From Tragulus kanchil (lineage: Eukaryota > Chordata > Mammalia > Artiodactyla > Tragulidae): a stretch of DNA of 64,000 nucleotides. The notes under the pieces were generated by a model that saw only the letters and a list, made by a program, of their open reading frames with translations, was not told the origin of the DNA and did no database searches. Within the stretch, counting starts at the first letter, position 1, and each line of letters begins with the position of its first letter. The position numbers were made by a program, and so were the translations under genes. Below, piece by piece: positions 12,333-25,510 of the stretch. Where the stretch lies: contig JAIOJX010000003.1 in assembly GCA_022376925.1 (NCBI GenBank), forward strand, positions 35,889,874 through 35,953,873. Reading direction: 5' to 3'.

Positions 12333-13714
12333 GCCTGATTTCTGCTTTTAAAGTACATGCCAGTATACTCTTCCAAAGTCTCAAGACTTTGAATGGTAAT
12401 GATCACTCTGAGTGATCTGCTTAAGGTAAAATAATAATTCTACCCAAGGAAACATTACTTATGTCAGGAGACAGTACTGATCAAAAGATTCTAAAAGTAG
12501 GAATCTGGTTCAGCAGGTGAGCCTGGCAGATGCTGCTAATCCAGGCAGGCATGGTTCAAGATATACAACCAGTTAATATAAGAGGAAGATGGGTATATCC
12601 ACACAAAAGACCAGAAATGAGTCTTGTGAAAACAAGAGATTCATTGATCTGGGCTGACATGTTCCAGCAGGGATTTCCAACTAAAGGGACTGGTTTAAAC
12701 AAATGTGTTTCTTTCTAGCTCCCAGCAAGCCCTAAAATTTGGAAGGAAGATAAAATATGTAGCAGTTAATAAACACAAAAAGCATTATAGATGGGATAAC
12801 AAGAAACAATATAGGTCAATATCATTTTGGAAGATGGAAATTCCAAGGACTAATTATAATTGATTTAATGGAGCCAAAACCTGAAGTCAATTCCCAAAGG
12901 GATTTGAGAGGAGGCTGATATGAAACAGTTCATTCAAGTCTTTGTAAGAAACAGACTTCCAAATACACTCCCTGACTCACAGCTGGGTGACCAACACAGA
13001 CAAGAAACAGGAGATTTATTCTTTCTGAAACTGGACCAGAAAGGCTCAGCCAGGAAAGGGGCTGGGTAAGGTCGAGAGTGAAACACTTTGCTTTAAAACA
13101 GGCGATTGTGCTACATTTTGTGTATTGAATACTTTCATAGTTTGAGTGAACAAAAATTCCCAGGTCTGGACTTGCAACCAAGAGGTTTGAGAGGGAGAGA
13201 ATAACTCATAAGGACCAGTAGATATAGATTATCATATGGCCAGAGGGCTCTGTCTCCCTGGCATCTTATAGTGGAGCAAATACACTCGTATTTTTTCATC
13301 AATAATAAAATGAGGGGAAAAAAACAAAGCAACCACCCAAACTCTTTAGCAAGCAATTGTTTCTGTAAATACTTTACTAGGGAGAATTTCACACACACAC
13401 AAAAGTAGAGAGAATAGTGCAATGAACCATTACCCACATTCAACAATTATGAACCTCAGCAATTATTAATTTATGGTCTGTTGTGTTTCTTCTTGACTCC
13501 CTTCCTACCCTGGCACTCCTTCTTTTCCTTATTATTTTAAAAATCACACACATCATGTCATTTCATCCACAAGAGTTCAGTAGGTATATCTGAAAAACAA
13601 GTATTATAAAATTTTATAGACTTAGAACTAGAATCCAGGTATGCACATTGATCAAAGATCATGCTGATTGCTTGCATTTTCTATGGTCAATTCATTTACA
13701 TTAAAAAATACCAA
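12333..13714. other. Unique/ancient flank, no gene seen
   Basis: About 1.4 kb of AT-rich sequence with no gene. Text around 13370-13600 (ACCCACATTCAACAATTATG) resembles old mammalian L1-type 3' sequence, but I cannot assign it. Confidence 0.35.
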
Positions 13715-14025
13715 AGGGCTCCCTTGGTGGTCTAGTGGTTAAGAATCTGCCTACCAATGCAAGGGACACAGGTTCAATCCCTGGCCTGAAAAGATCCCAC
13801 AAGCTACAGAGTAACTAAGTCCATGTACTACAACTGAGGAGTCAGTGATCTAGACCCTGGGAGCCACAACTACTGAATGCAGCCCCTGGAGCCCGTGCAC
13901 TACTACAAGAGAATTCACCACAGTGGCAAGGCAAGGAAGAGTCTCCCCCACTCACCTCAACTAGAGAAAGCCCACACAATGCAAAGAAGACCCAGCACAG
14001 CCAAAAAATAAATATATAAATCTTT
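13715..14025 (+). mobile_element. CHR-2 SINE, classical form
   Basis: CTTGGTGGTCTAGTGGTTAAG head, AACTAAGTCCATGTACTAC body, and an AAGACCCAGCACAGCC end followed by AAATAAATA. It differs from the CHR-2-like subfamily in the body after GATCCCAC. Confidence 0.85.
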
Positions 14026-14699
14026 AAAAAATGTAAAGAAAGTCGTTTTTAGAGCTGGGACATAATGATATTGGAAAGCCAATTACAAGTATCATCAAAA
14101 TGCCCTTAAATAGCCAGGGCAGTATGTTAAGGTCAAGATGTTTAAGTGACTTCCTAAAAGTGAGGCATTGTTCAAAGTAAAGTGTAAATTAGTACCTACG
14201 TTTATCGGAATCAATGAGTTTCAAAGAAATATGCATTTATGACTGTGTAGACTGGAGGGTTTTATAAAATCTGCTACTTACTGCAGTGCCTTGGGGTTGT
14301 GTGAGGGCAGCTAAGCCACAAACATATTTCCTTGGATAATCTGAGCTGGAATTGGCTGGAAGGGAATGTATTCAAGATTTAGAAGGTAGAAGGGAAGCAG
14401 CAGCCATGTTTACACTGGGAAGATGGGTTGAGAGTCGAGTGCTTTTGTGGCTCATAACATGCACATTGTAGCCTATCTGCTGGATCACCTAGGCGGCATG
14501 GGGCAATACCCAGACCTTGGTTCTTTCAGCCTCTCTCAGATCTTCTCCCTCAACTTCCTCATGGGAAACAGCATCAACTCTTTGGCAGTCACCCAGGCCT
14601 TCAAACTAGAAAGCATGGGAGCAGTCAGAGTCCACCTAAGTTCCAGCAAGAGAGCGACACGAGTCCTAGCTAATCTTCACTAGGTTCTACTTTGTCCTG
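14026..14699. other. Unique flank, no gene seen
   Basis: No recognised element. The 78-codon plus-strand frame at 14447 has no recognisable domain. Confidence 0.3.
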
Positions 14700-14890
14700 G
14701 ACCACCCACACCTCATGTCCTTCTTCCCTCTGGCTTCTCCCAACTGACTTGGGCCCAGAATGACCCCTGAAGCAGTATATTTACAAAATGGCTTAACAAG
14801 GTCCCATAATTACATAATGGCAAATCCCTACAATAAATCTTTTTTATCACTCAGTGTGTTTCTGCTTCTCTGATCAAACTCTTGCTGATA
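14700..14890 (+). mobile_element. MaLR-type (MLT1-like) LTR 3' end
   Basis: CCCTACAATAAATC followed by GTTTCTGCTTCTCTG and CTTGCTGATAC resembles the polyadenylation region and terminus of MLT1 LTRs. Repeated at about 15811-15995 by duplication 4. Confidence 0.4.
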
Positions 14891-16916
14891 CACCTGCATG
14901 AAATCGATTAAAAATGTATGGTTTAAATACATTTGATGAATTGCTATGGGCTACCATATTTGTATCCCATCTCTTTTCAGATAGCACATTTCTCAAAATC
15001 AACAAGGCAAGATGCTTCTGAAATGCACTTGTAATCTTAATTGGCACAATATGCTAACCTTTCCATAGCCTGCTCAGCCTCCATTATGTAATGTGTTTAA
15101 TTTGTGAGAACATGAGAATTGAGGAGAGGAAGTTTGGGGGGCCCTTTTTATTAATAATTGTGGCCAAGCCCAATGGTACAGAAGTCAAAGGAGCTACTTG
15201 GTTAGCACTTTAGAGTAATAGAGCTACTGGGCGGAGTTTCCTATTTGTCTACAGGGATGAGGTAAATCACAACTTCAAAGTCAATTTAGGGATTTCCTAG
15301 AATGTATTTGTGAAATATGGGATCTGGTTGAGAGGATGCAAATGAGGATTTCATGAAATACTTCCTGAAAAAATGCAAATGATGCAAGAAGTGGGAAAAG
15401 CTACCCTATTACTTCATTTGTTCCTTTAATCCCTTGCCCAGAAATATTTACTGAGAACCTCCTACTATTCTCTGAATATAATCAACCAGACAAATAAAGT
15501 TCTGCTTGCATGGAATTTATTCTTGTTGAATGTAGACATGAATAAATACATGGATGAATGATAAATAAGCAAGCAAAGAAAACGACACAAACAACACAAC
15601 ATAAATCCCAACAGTGTTAACTGCTATGAAGACAGTAAAGTAGAGCAAACTGGGAAGACAGTGAATGGGCTTGAAGAGCAGCTGTTTTGTTAGGGTGGTC
15701 AGGGAAGTCTTCTCGGAAGAGGTGACATTTGTGTAAGACATGGGTGATAAGATTGAGGCAATCACACAAAGATTTGGAGGAAGAGCATTCCAAACAAGGG
15801 AACCAGCAACCACACCTCATGTCCTTCTTCCCTCTGGCTTCTCCCAACTGACTTGGGCCCAGAATGACCCCTGAAGCAGTATATTTACAAAATGGCTTAA
15901 CAAGGTCCCATAATTACATAATGGCAAATCCCTACAATAAATCTTTTTTTATCACTCAGTGTGTTTCTGCTTCTCTGATCAAACTCTTGCTGATACACCT
16001 GCATGAAATCGATTAAAAATGTATGGTTTAAATACATTTGATGAATTGCTATGGGCTACCATATTTGTATCCCATCTCTTTTCAGATAGCACATTTCTCA
16101 AAATCAACAAGGCAAGATGCTTCTGAAATGCACTTGTAATCTTAATTGGCACAATATGCTAACCTTTCCATAGCCTGCTCAGCCTCCATTATGTAATGTG
16201 ATCAATTTGTGAGAACATGAGAATTGAGGAGAGGAAGTTTGGGGGCCTTCTTATTAATAATTGTGGCCAAGCCCAATGGTACAGAAGTCAAAGGAGCTAC
16301 TTGGTTAGCACTTTAGAGTAATAGAGCTACTGGGCGGAGTTTCCTATTTGTCTACAGGGATGAGGTAAATCACAACTTCAAAGTCAATTTAGGGATTTCC
16401 TAGAATGTATTTGTGAAATATGGGATCTGGTTGAGAGGATGCAAATGAGGATTTCATGAAATACTTCCTGAAAAAATGCAAATGATGCAAGAAGTGGGAA
16501 AAGCTACCCTATTACTTCATTTGTTCCTTTAATCCCTTGCCCAGAAATATTTACTGAGAACCTCCTACTATTCTCTGAATATAATCAACCAGACAAATAA
16601 AGTTCTGCTTGCATGGAATTTATTCTTGTTGAATGTAGACATGAATAAATACATGGATGAATAATAAATAAGCAAGCAAAGAAAACGACACAAACAACAC
16701 AACATAAATCCCAACAGTGTTAACTGCTATGAAGACAGTAAAGTAGAGCAAACTGGGAAGACAGTGAATGGGCTTGAAGAGCAGCTGTTTTGTTAGGGTG
16801 GTCAGGGAAGTCTTCTCGGAAGAGGTGACATTTGTGTAAGACATGGGTGATAAGATTGAGGCAATCACACAAAGATTTGGAGGAAGAGCATTCCAAACAA
16901 GGGAACCAGCAACCAC
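14707..16916. repeat. Tandem direct duplication 4 (unit about 1104 bp)
   Basis: Copy 1 is 14707-15810 and copy 2 is 15811-16916. The junction shows 3-4 bp of shared sequence (CCAC) between the two ends. Small differences include GTGTTTAATTTG versus GTGATCAATTTG and a run of G and T near 15140 versus 16240. Confidence 0.95.
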
Positions 16917-17160
16917 AAAAGCCCTACAGCTGAAATGAGCATAGATGTCAGATGTGACCGAAGTATGAGGAAGGTGAAGATTTGCAGGGTCTTGTGAGCC
17001 CTACTTATTGCTCTGGGAAATCATGAGAGATCTGAATCAGGGAGGAGATCTAATCTGACTTTTATGCTGAAATATCTGTCTGGCAAGAGGGCTGAGGAAA
17101 AAAAGAAGACCAGGTACAAAGTTATCCTTCTTCTTGAAAGCATTGTCCACCATGTAGTGA
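15436..17160. mobile_element. LINE L2-like remnant (enlarged by duplications 4 and 5)
   Basis: ACTGAGAACCTCCTACTATT, GGTCAGGGAAGTCTTCTC, GAGCATTCCAAACAAGGGAA and AGCCCTACAGCTGAAATGAG follow the order of a common mammalian L2 segment. Parts recur at 16543 and 17641 because of the duplications. Orientation not determined. Confidence 0.5.
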
Positions 17161-18738
17161 ATTTTTAAAAGAATTCTAGGACTAGATCCCAAAGGAGCAT
17201 TAGTTTTCCCTCAAGGCAGTCCAAACAAAAGCAAGGTAAAATCCATGAGCATCCTTAACAACTAGGTAGCAAGTAGCTGGTGTGCTGCCGTCCATAGGGT
17301 CGCAATGAGTAGAACACGACTTGGTGATTGAACAACAGTGACTGGCTGTTGGGTCAACCCCCTACCATGTAATGTCACTTAGCAATCTGGTATCAATACT
17401 AATTTTTGTTCAACTAATTCAGCAGTGTAAGTGGACATTCACCAATTTGGAAACTGGAGATCCTGATGAGAGCCTTGAGGCCTAGAGTGCCATTTTAACC
17501 ACCATCTCCACTGTGCACAGCAGTCATGGCCGGAGGGAATCAGTAATCTCTAATCACTGGCTAACTAGACAGGATTCAGATGTCTTGCCAGCTCTTCTGA
17601 CCTGAAAGGGGTTGAAAAGCCTCTTTGGAACTCCACAGGAAGAAATATTTACTGAGAACCTCCTACTATTCTCTGAATATAATCAACCAGACAAATAAAG
17701 TTCTGCTTGCATGGAATTTATTCTTGTTGAATGTAGACATGAATAAATACATGGATGAATATAAATAAGCAAGCAAAGAAACGACACAAACAACACAACA
17801 TAAATCCCAACAGTGTTAACTGCTATGAAGACAGTAAAGTAGAGCAAACTGGGAAGACAGTGAATGGGCTTGAAGAGCAGCTGTTTTGTTAGGGTGGTCA
17901 GGGAAGTCTTCTCGGAAGAGGTGACATTTGTGTAAGACATGGGTGATAAGATTGAGGCAATCACACAAAGATTTGGAGGAAGAGCATTCCAAACAAGGGA
18001 ACCAGCAACCACAAAAGCCCTACAGCTGAAATGAGCATAGATGTCAGATGTGACCGAAGTATGAGGAAGGTGAAGATTTGCAGGGTCTTGTGAGCCCTAC
18101 TTATTGCTCTGGGAAATCATGAGAGATCTGAATCAGGGAGGAGATCTAATCTGACTTTTATGCTGAAATATCTGTCTGGCAAGAGGGCTGAGGAAAAAAA
18201 GAAGACCAGGTACAAAGTTATCCTTCTTCTTGAAAGCATTGTCCACCATGTAGTGAATTTTTAAAAGAATTCTAGGACTAGATCCCAAAGGAGCATTAGT
18301 TTTCCCTCAAGGCAGTCCAAACAAAAGCAAGGTAAAATCCATGAGCATCCTTAACAACTAGGTAGCAAGTAGCTGGTGTGCTGCCGTCCATAGGGTCGCA
18401 ATGAGTAGAACACGACTTGGTGATTGAACAACAGTGACTGGCTGTTGGGTCAACCCCCTACCATGTAATGTCACTTAGCAATCTGGTATCAATACTAATT
18501 TTTGTTCAACTAATTCAGCAGTGTAAGTGGACATTCACCAATTTGGAAACTGGAGATCCTGATGAGAGCCTTGAGGCCTAGAGTGCCATTTTAACCACCA
18601 TCTCCACTGTGCACAGCAGTCATGGCCGGAGGGAATCAGTAATCTCTAATCACTGGCTAACTAGACAGGATTCAGATGTCTTGCCAGCTCTTCTGACCTG
18701 AAAGGGGTTGAAAAGCCTCTTTGGAACTCCACAGGAAG
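16543..18738. repeat. Tandem direct duplication 5 (unit about 1098 bp), overlapping duplication 4
   Basis: Copy 1 is 16543-17640 and copy 2 is 17641-18738. It begins inside the second copy of the previous duplication, so about 370 bp (starting AGAAATATTTACTGAG) occurs three times, at 15440, 16543 and 17641. Confidence 0.95.
17279..17333 (+). mobile_element. Bov-tA SINE 3' fragment
   Basis: TGCCGTCCATAGGGTCGC followed by ACACGACTTGGTGATTG is the 3' end only. The repeat copy is near 18375-18431. Confidence 0.6.
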
Positions 18739-19082
18739 AACTGGTCTTACAGGCAAGATGCTTCCTCACTTGAGAAACATCTCCAGTTCTGACTGATTTA
18801 TCTCATAAGTGACTTTGTTCAGTTGCCCTGTTTATTTCAAATATTTGAAGCTCGAAGTCTACGGCTTGGGAAGGCTGAAGACTGCAAAGCATGCTTGGGC
18901 CTCAAACTCGGTTGTCAGAGGAAGGCCATAAGCATGGATCTGTGTGGAATGTGACAGAGAGGCTAACTATTTCTGACCTAAGAACAGCCAGCAGCTCAAA
19001 GCAGAGATATGGTCGTTATTCAGTCTCTTTAATTGAGAAGGGCTTTGAGTCTGTGAGTTACTAATAAACAAGGCATCTGTTT
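18739..19082. other. Unique flank, nothing recognised
   Basis: About 340 bp with no element or gene that I can name. Confidence 0.35.
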
Positions 19083-19296
19083 GGGGCTTCCCAGGTGGCA
19101 CTAGGGGTAAAAAACCTGCCTGCCAAAGGAGGAAATGTATGAGATGCAGGTTTGATCCCTGGGTTGGGAAATTTTCTGGAGGAAGGCATGGTAAACCACT
19201 CCACTATTCTTGCTTAGAGAACCCCATGGACAGAGGAGTCTGGCGGGCTACAGCCCATAGAGTCGCAGAGTCAGACACAACTAAAGAGACTCAGCA
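19083..19296 (+). mobile_element. Bov-tA SINE
   Basis: From GGGGCTTCCCAGGTGGCAC to CAGACACAACTAAAGAGACT. Confidence 0.9.
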
Positions 19297-19424
19297 GATG
19301 CACGTACAAAGCATTGGTTCAGATCGTCTTATAGAGAAATCAGGATCCTGGAGAGCTTTGAGTGAGGAAGGAAGAAAATCCTTTTTGCAAGTTTAGGGGC
19401 AGGTAGGAGTTAAAAGTAAGTTAG

Positions 19425-19752
19425 GGGCTTCCCCTGGTGGTCCAGTGGATAAGGACACCGCCTTGCAGTGCAAGGGGTGCCAGTTCCATCCCTGGCCTGG
19501 GAAGATCCCACGTGCCGCGGAGCGGCTGGACCGATGTGTCCAATCACCGAGCCGGAGCTCTGGAGCGCACGCAACGAGCTGGTGCTCTGCGACAACAGAC
19601 GCCACCGCGATGGGAGGCCCACACAGGCCAAAGAACAAAGACGGATGAAAACAGAGAAATGAAAGACCAATAGAAGTGGCCCGCCCGCTCCCCTCCCTCC
19701 CCGACCCGACCCCCACCCAATAAATAAATAAATCTTTAAAAAAAAAAAAAAA
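19425..19752 (+). mobile_element. CHR-2-like SINE, long-tail form, full length and young
   Basis: Complete 328-bp element ending in AATAAATAAATAAATC and a long poly-A. The target-site duplication AAAAGTAAGTTAG (19412-19424 and 19753-19765) is perfect. The body has intact GCGGAGCGGCTGGACCG and CACCGCGATGGGAGGCCC motifs. It is one of the best reference copies in the window. Confidence 0.93.
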
Positions 19753-19765
19753 AAAAGTAAGTTAG

Positions 19766-20230
19766 ACAACCCAGCTCAGTAGCTTGAGGCTGGGGCTTTA
19801 TCCCAATAAGGCCAGAGACAAGAAATCTGAGCTCCAGGCAGACCAAAGTCTAGAATTCCTCTGGAAACAACCTGCTGGTGGGGCTGAGGCCAAGTTGGCT
19901 AGCACTGACCAAGTGCCAAGCAAGACTGAACTTCCAGCCAAAATTCTGCAGCTCCTGCAGCTGAGGAAAATAAGCAGAGCTGTACGGGAGAGCCACGTTG
20001 CGGGCAGGTAAATTAATCCTGGCTTTTATAGAAAGTAGGCTGTTTTGTTCCTTATTGTACATTTCCCTTTAGTTTTCCTCTGCTAACACTTTCGCCTGCT
20101 CATCAAAACCTGTTTTGCATAGAATAAAGTTGTTAAGATGCAGGATTTCAGATAATGAGATATCAAGTATTAACTAAAACATTGACTTCTGATTATTAAG
20201 ATGAGATTAGGTTTTAGCCACTTCTGTTAT
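19766..20230. other. Unique flank, nothing recognised
   Basis: No named element. A 75-codon plus-strand frame at 19784 has no recognisable domain. Confidence 0.3.
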
Positions 20231-20436
20231 TGGCCTTCCAGGTGGCTCCATGGGTAAAGAATCCACCTGCAATGCAGAAGACCCAGGAGTGACGCAGCTT
20301 CAGTCCCTGGGCCAGGAAGATCCCCTGGAGGAGGAATGGCAACCCACTCCATCATTCTTGCCTGCAGAATCCCACAGACAGAGAGCCTGGCCGGCTACAG
20401 TGCAGGGGGTCACAAAGAGTCTGACGGGAACTGAGT
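20231..20436 (+). mobile_element. Bov-tA SINE
   Basis: GGCCTTCCAGGTGGCTCC to CACAAAGAGTCTGACGGG. It has a short extra piece (GTGACGCAGC) in the B-box area. Confidence 0.85.
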
Positions 20437-20564
20437 ACATACTCAACGCATCAGGCTCTACTAAACTCCAGGCAGAACAGTGATGGAAAATCAATTTATG
20501 TTTCAGGACAAAGCTTTTGCTTCAAACCTTATACTGTCCGCTTCTACTTCATGGTGTAAATCTG

Positions 20565-20764
20565 AGGGTTGCAAGCATTTTCTGCAAAAGGCCACCTGGG
20601 AAATATTTTAGGTCTTGCAGACCGTGTGGTCTGTTTCGCAACTACTGGATGCAGCTACTGACAGAATGTAAACAAGTGAGCCTGGCTGTGATCCACGAAA
20701 ACTTTATTTACAGAATCAGGTAGTGGGTTGGATTTAGTCCACAAGCTGAAATTTCCAACCCCTG
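20565..20764 (+). mobile_element. hAT-type DNA transposon fossil
   Basis: AAATATTTTAGGTCTTGCAG, TCGCAACTACTGGATGCAGC, AAAACTTTATTTACAGAATC and a terminal CCAACCCCTG match a common non-autonomous hAT-type mammalian repeat. The subfamily is not certain. Confidence 0.6.
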
Positions 20765-20799
20765 GTCTATATCATCACTCATCAAGCATCTCTGATCAC

Positions 20800-20880
20800 A
20801 CATCATATGCTATATACAAACAGACACACACACATATACATACACATGCATATATATGTGAAGATAATGTACATAATATG
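20800..20880. repeat. CA/TA-rich microsatellite
   Basis: Runs of ACACACACACATATACATAC and ATATATATGTG. Confidence 0.7.
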
Positions 20881-21021
20881 GTATTTATATTATAACAGAT
20901 ACATAAAGTAGTCATTTTAAAACCTGAGATGAAAATGCACATGAAAGTTCTAATGTGGGGACACGCACCAGGCTGTCACCTCTGCAAACACAATGAAAGC
21001 ATGTGAGAAAGTGAATGCATG

Positions 21022-23221
21022 TGTTGTTTGTGCACACAGATGCCCTCATTTGCACTACAATCCACTTCATGGCCCAAACAGCGAGTAAATAGAATAAACA
21101 TGATTTTGAAGTCAAATACAAACCTATACTTAAATTACACCTCTCCCATTGACTAAACATGACCTTGGGGAAGCAAGTTTCTCTAAGCTTAGGTTTCTCC
21201 TCTAAAAAGATTAACATAAAAATATACAATTGTATGTTTGACACGTGATTAAAATTTATTTTCAAGTGTTTGGTGAAGTGCTCAGAATACAATAAGAACT
21301 CAAAATCTGTGTCTTTCTTTTGTGTTTCCACCAAAATCAACACTCAAGTCTAGTTGATATGTCACCTCTGGAGCCATGAGCAACAATAGAGTTTCCTATC
21401 TTCCTCCTCCAAATCATGTCTCTTCTTCCTTCCCATCAGGACCCAACCTGCTACCAGACTCCACCCTCAAGTGGACACCATGTAGTGGTGCTGCCACTAG
21501 AAGAACTCTGGGGGTTTCCCTGGTGACTCAGTGGTAAAGAATCCACCTACCAATGCAGGAAACACAGGTACGATCCCTGGTCTGGGAAGATCGCATGTGT
21601 CTCGGAGTAACTAAACTCAAGCACCACAACTAGTGAGTTTGTCTTCTTGAGCCTGTGCTCCCGAAACAAGAGAAGCCACTACAATGAAAGCCCCTCTTGC
21701 CACAACTAGAGGAAAACCTGTACAGCAAAAAAGACCCAGCACAGTCAGAAATAAAATGAATAAATAAATTATTAAAAAAGAAATTACTGACCAAACTTCC
21801 TTGTGACTAAAGGTATAAAAATAGATCCATAGTGAAGGGCTCTGGGATTCCATGCTTCACTTCTGGCTCCTTAGCCCTCACTGAGATCATTCCCTACATC
21901 ATAGTTTGCTACCTACCATCCACCAAGAGATTGGCCAATATCTTTAAGTTCTTGCGTTCTTTAGAATCATTTTTCTTGATGAGGTAGCTGGGCCTAGAGT
22001 GGAAAGCACATCCATTTGACTGAAATTCACCAGCCTAAAGGAGCTAACAGACTTTCATTCTAATGTCCAGGGTTTTTCTTAATCCTTTGGAAAAACCATT
22101 TCTAATCAAAAGATCTGTTGTTTGTGCACACAGATGCCCTCATTTGCACTACAATCCACTTCATGGCCCAAACAGCAAGTAAATAGAATAAACATGATTT
22201 TGAAGTCAAATACAAACCTATACTTAAATTACACCTCTCCCATTGACTAAACATGACCTTGGGGAAGCAAGTTTCTCTAAGCTTAGGTTTCTCCTCTAAA
22301 AAGATTAACATAAAAATATACAATTGTATGTTTGACACGTGATTAAAATTTATTTTCAAGTGTTTGGTGAAGTGCTCAGAATACAATAAGAACTCAAAAT
22401 CTGTGTCTTTCTTTTGTGTTTCCACCAAAATCAACACTCAAGTCTAGTTGACATGTCACCTCTGGAGCCATGAGCAACAATAGAGTTTCCTATCTTCCTC
22501 CTCCAAATCATGTCTCTTCTTCCTTCCCATCAGGACCCAACCTGCTACCGGACTCCACCCTCAAGTGGACACCATGTAGTGGTGCTTCCACTAGAAGAAC
22601 TCTGGGGGTTTCCCTGGTGACTCAGTGGTAAAGAATCCACCTACCAATGCAGGAAACACAGGTACGATCCCTGGTCTGGGAAGATCGCATGTGTCTCGGA
22701 GTAACTAAACTCAAGCACCACAACTAGTGAGTTTGTCTTCTTGAGCCTGTGCTCCCGAAACAAGAGAAGCCACTACAATGAAAGCCCCTCTTGCCACAAC
22801 TAGAGGAAAACCTGTACAGCAAAAAAGACCCAGCACAGTCAGAAATAAAATGAATAAATAAATTATTAAAAAAGAAATTACTGACCAAACTTCCTTGTGA
22901 CTAAAGGTATAAAAATAGATCCATAGTGAAGGGCTCTGGGATTCCATGCTTCACTTCTGGCTCCTTAGCCCTCACTGAGATCATTCCCTACATCATAGTT
23001 TGCTACCTACCATCCACCAAGAGATTGGCCAATATCTTTAAGTTCTTCGCGTTCTTTAGAATCATTTTTCTTGATGAGGTAGCTGGGCCTAGAGTGGAAA
23101 GCACATCCATTTGACTGAAATTCACCAGCCTAAAGGAGCTAACAGACTTTCATTCTAATGTCCAGGGTTTTTTCTTAATCCTTTGGAAACAATCAAACCA
23201 TTTGCTGGGAATCAAAAGATC
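21022..23221. repeat. Tandem direct duplication 6 (unit about 1094-1106 bp)
   Basis: Copy 1 is 21022-22115 and copy 2 is 22116-23221. The last 60 bp of copy 1 carry clustered deletions relative to copy 2 (around GGAAACAATCAAACC), while the rest is nearly identical. Confidence 0.95.
21510..21780 (+). mobile_element. CHR-2 SINE, classical form (in duplication 6)
   Basis: TTTCCCTGGTGACTCAGTGG head, CACCACAACTAGTGAG body, and a GACCCAGCACAGTC end with an AAATGAATAAATAAAT tail. The repeat copy is at 22604-22874. Confidence 0.85.
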
Positions 23222-24489
23222 ATTATCAGAAATTAGAATGTTAATGGTAGGAAGATCTCTACAGAGTAACAAACCCATAGTGTGCTGGTCCTCTCTGGCC
23301 ATCTGTTTTCTTAACTAACCTGTGATATAGTCAGATCCAGTGGGTTTTGCTATGCATGTGTCCTTGTCCTCTCTTGCCTAGAGAGTTTTGAACTTGAGTC
23401 CGATAAGCACAGACACGTAATTTTCCTGTCTCACCTTGATGTAACCCTTACTGCGTCTTTCCTGCAGAGAATTTTCAAAATGCTAGTTTATAGTCAGAAG
23501 CCATAAAAACCCTTAGAAACTGTAAAGCATGTGTTGAGAAAAGATGCTAACATTCAGTCACAGTCTGAAGTGCTGAATGCAAGCTCCTTTCGATAACATC
23601 CAACAGAGAAACACACGGTCATTGTTCTCGACGTTTATCAGTCCAGTAACAAGATGAGCCAAATGCACTCCAGACCAACCTATCTCAGCAGGATTTCCCA
23701 GGTCATCGTTCTTAGAACAAAGCCCTTCTGGCTCCATATTGAACAGGACACGCCTGTTGTGATTAAGCAGAGAGGCGCTGGTAATGTGATCTGAATCAGG
23801 TTCCCAGGACCCCAGCGAGGCAACCGAAGGGAATCCGTGTGAACCTGCTCAGAGCAGCTCAGAAGGACCACCAGAAGGGTTGTTATTGACATTTGTAGCT
23901 GCCTTTGTGTTGCTAGCACTTGGCTGGAAGGGCTGGATGGTACAGGAAGATCAAAGACCATCTGTCCCTTCAAAGAATCTCCATTTGAAAGAAAATAAAC
24001 TACCCCCCACCCCCCCCCCATCCCCCCCAAAACATACACATACGATATATCACTTTGTTTCAAATTAATTTTTGTAAATACCATCATTTTGCATAAATTA
24101 TTTGCCACTTACTCTCTTCATTCAAAATTATGTTTTCATTCTATGTGGATCCAATTTCAGTATAGCTGAAAATATACATTTTCAGGAGTTTTCCATGTTA
24201 TTCCATAGGCTACAGCCCATTCAGTTAAGATGCCATACTCTTTCTACTGTGTCCCAGGGCTTTATTTTAATCCATAGTCCTATTGATACTCATCTAGATT
24301 ATTTCTTTTTCTTTAGTTTTATAAAAATTACCTCAATGAGTGTTCTTACCCTTGGATCTTTTTAAGATATCATATTTTATCATGAATATTTTATAAACTT
24401 CATTTATAATATTATTATAAACATATGTTTTATATATTTTATAATCATATATTTTACCATATACAATATTTTATAATATATGAAGCTAA
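23222..24489. other. Unique flank with C-tract and AT-rich run, no gene seen
   Basis: Nothing recognisable to about 24000. A C-rich tract (24003-24029) and an almost pure A/T stretch (about 24366-24482, TTTATAATATTATTATAAAC style) follow. Both are likely low-complexity DNA. Confidence 0.5.
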
Positions 24490-24492
24490 TTT

Positions 24493-24712
24493 CTTTCAGT
24501 CGTGTCCAACTGTAACACTATAGACTGTAGTCCTCAGGCTCCTCTGTCCATGGGACCTCCCAGGTGAGAATATTGCAGTGGATTGCCTCCAGCTGACCAA
24601 GTGAGATGCCCTCCTCTAGGGCATCTTCCTGATCAGGGATCAGACCTGCGTCTTTTCTGTCTCCTGCATTGGTAGGCAGGTTCTTTGCCACAGGGAGCAC
24701 CTGGGAAGTCCC
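24493..24712 (-). mobile_element. Bov-tA SINE
   Basis: TTTCAGTCGTGTCCAACTG to AGCACCTGGGAAGTCCC, diverged. Confidence 0.85.
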
Positions 24713-25510
24713 ATATCATACATCTGTCTTTTTAGCTATTTTAAGTATCTCCTCCTTTTAGATACAGTTTGAAAAACAAAGGAAAAAAGAAACTTAAAGG
24801 ACAAATGTTCAACTTACCCCCCTCTTCATGTTTACATAGGCATCTGTAACAAATGACCCTACATGTCTTTCCAGACATTTATTCTGAATTAGTAAAAACT
24901 AAGTTGTAGACAACAGCTGAAGTATCATCTCTAATAGCATTAAAGCATTTATTTATTCACTTCCTGCCGGTTATTATTTTCTAAGGATTTTCCCTTCCAA
25001 GACCAAAGGAAGAAGACCTACATTCAGAAAAACACTCAAATTTCCAGAATATGGCTCCTTTCTGGGGTTTAATAATGAGCATTTTTTTCCAAGTAATCTT
25101 CAAACTCTGGTTTAAAATAGTTGATTCTGGAATTCCCTAACTATGGAAAACATACGCCATTTTATGTTCCTCACACATGTGCCCTGAGCTGCTCTCCTTG
25201 AAACAATTACCTATTTCCATTTCAAGCACTGAAATTCCAGTCTTACCACTAGGATGGTTCAGATACTCAGGGCCATAGCAACCCCAAGGGTCGAACCCGA
25301 GCTCACATCCAGGAAAGAAGAGAAAATAAGCTCAGTGTGGCTGAACTGTTCCCGGAAGCTGCTCCCTGAGCTTCCGGAGAGATGAATGTTAATGGGGACT
25401 TTTTTGGTTCTAGGACCCAGGAGACTGTGTGTGAAAAGAGGGATATGATGCTGAATAATTACAATCATACTGTTTTTTAAAAGACTTTTTCTCCTATTTT
25501 TTCGAAACAT
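24713..25510. other. Unique flank, nothing recognised
   Basis: About 800 bp without a named element. The 83-codon minus-strand frame at 25259 has no supporting feature. Confidence 0.35.
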
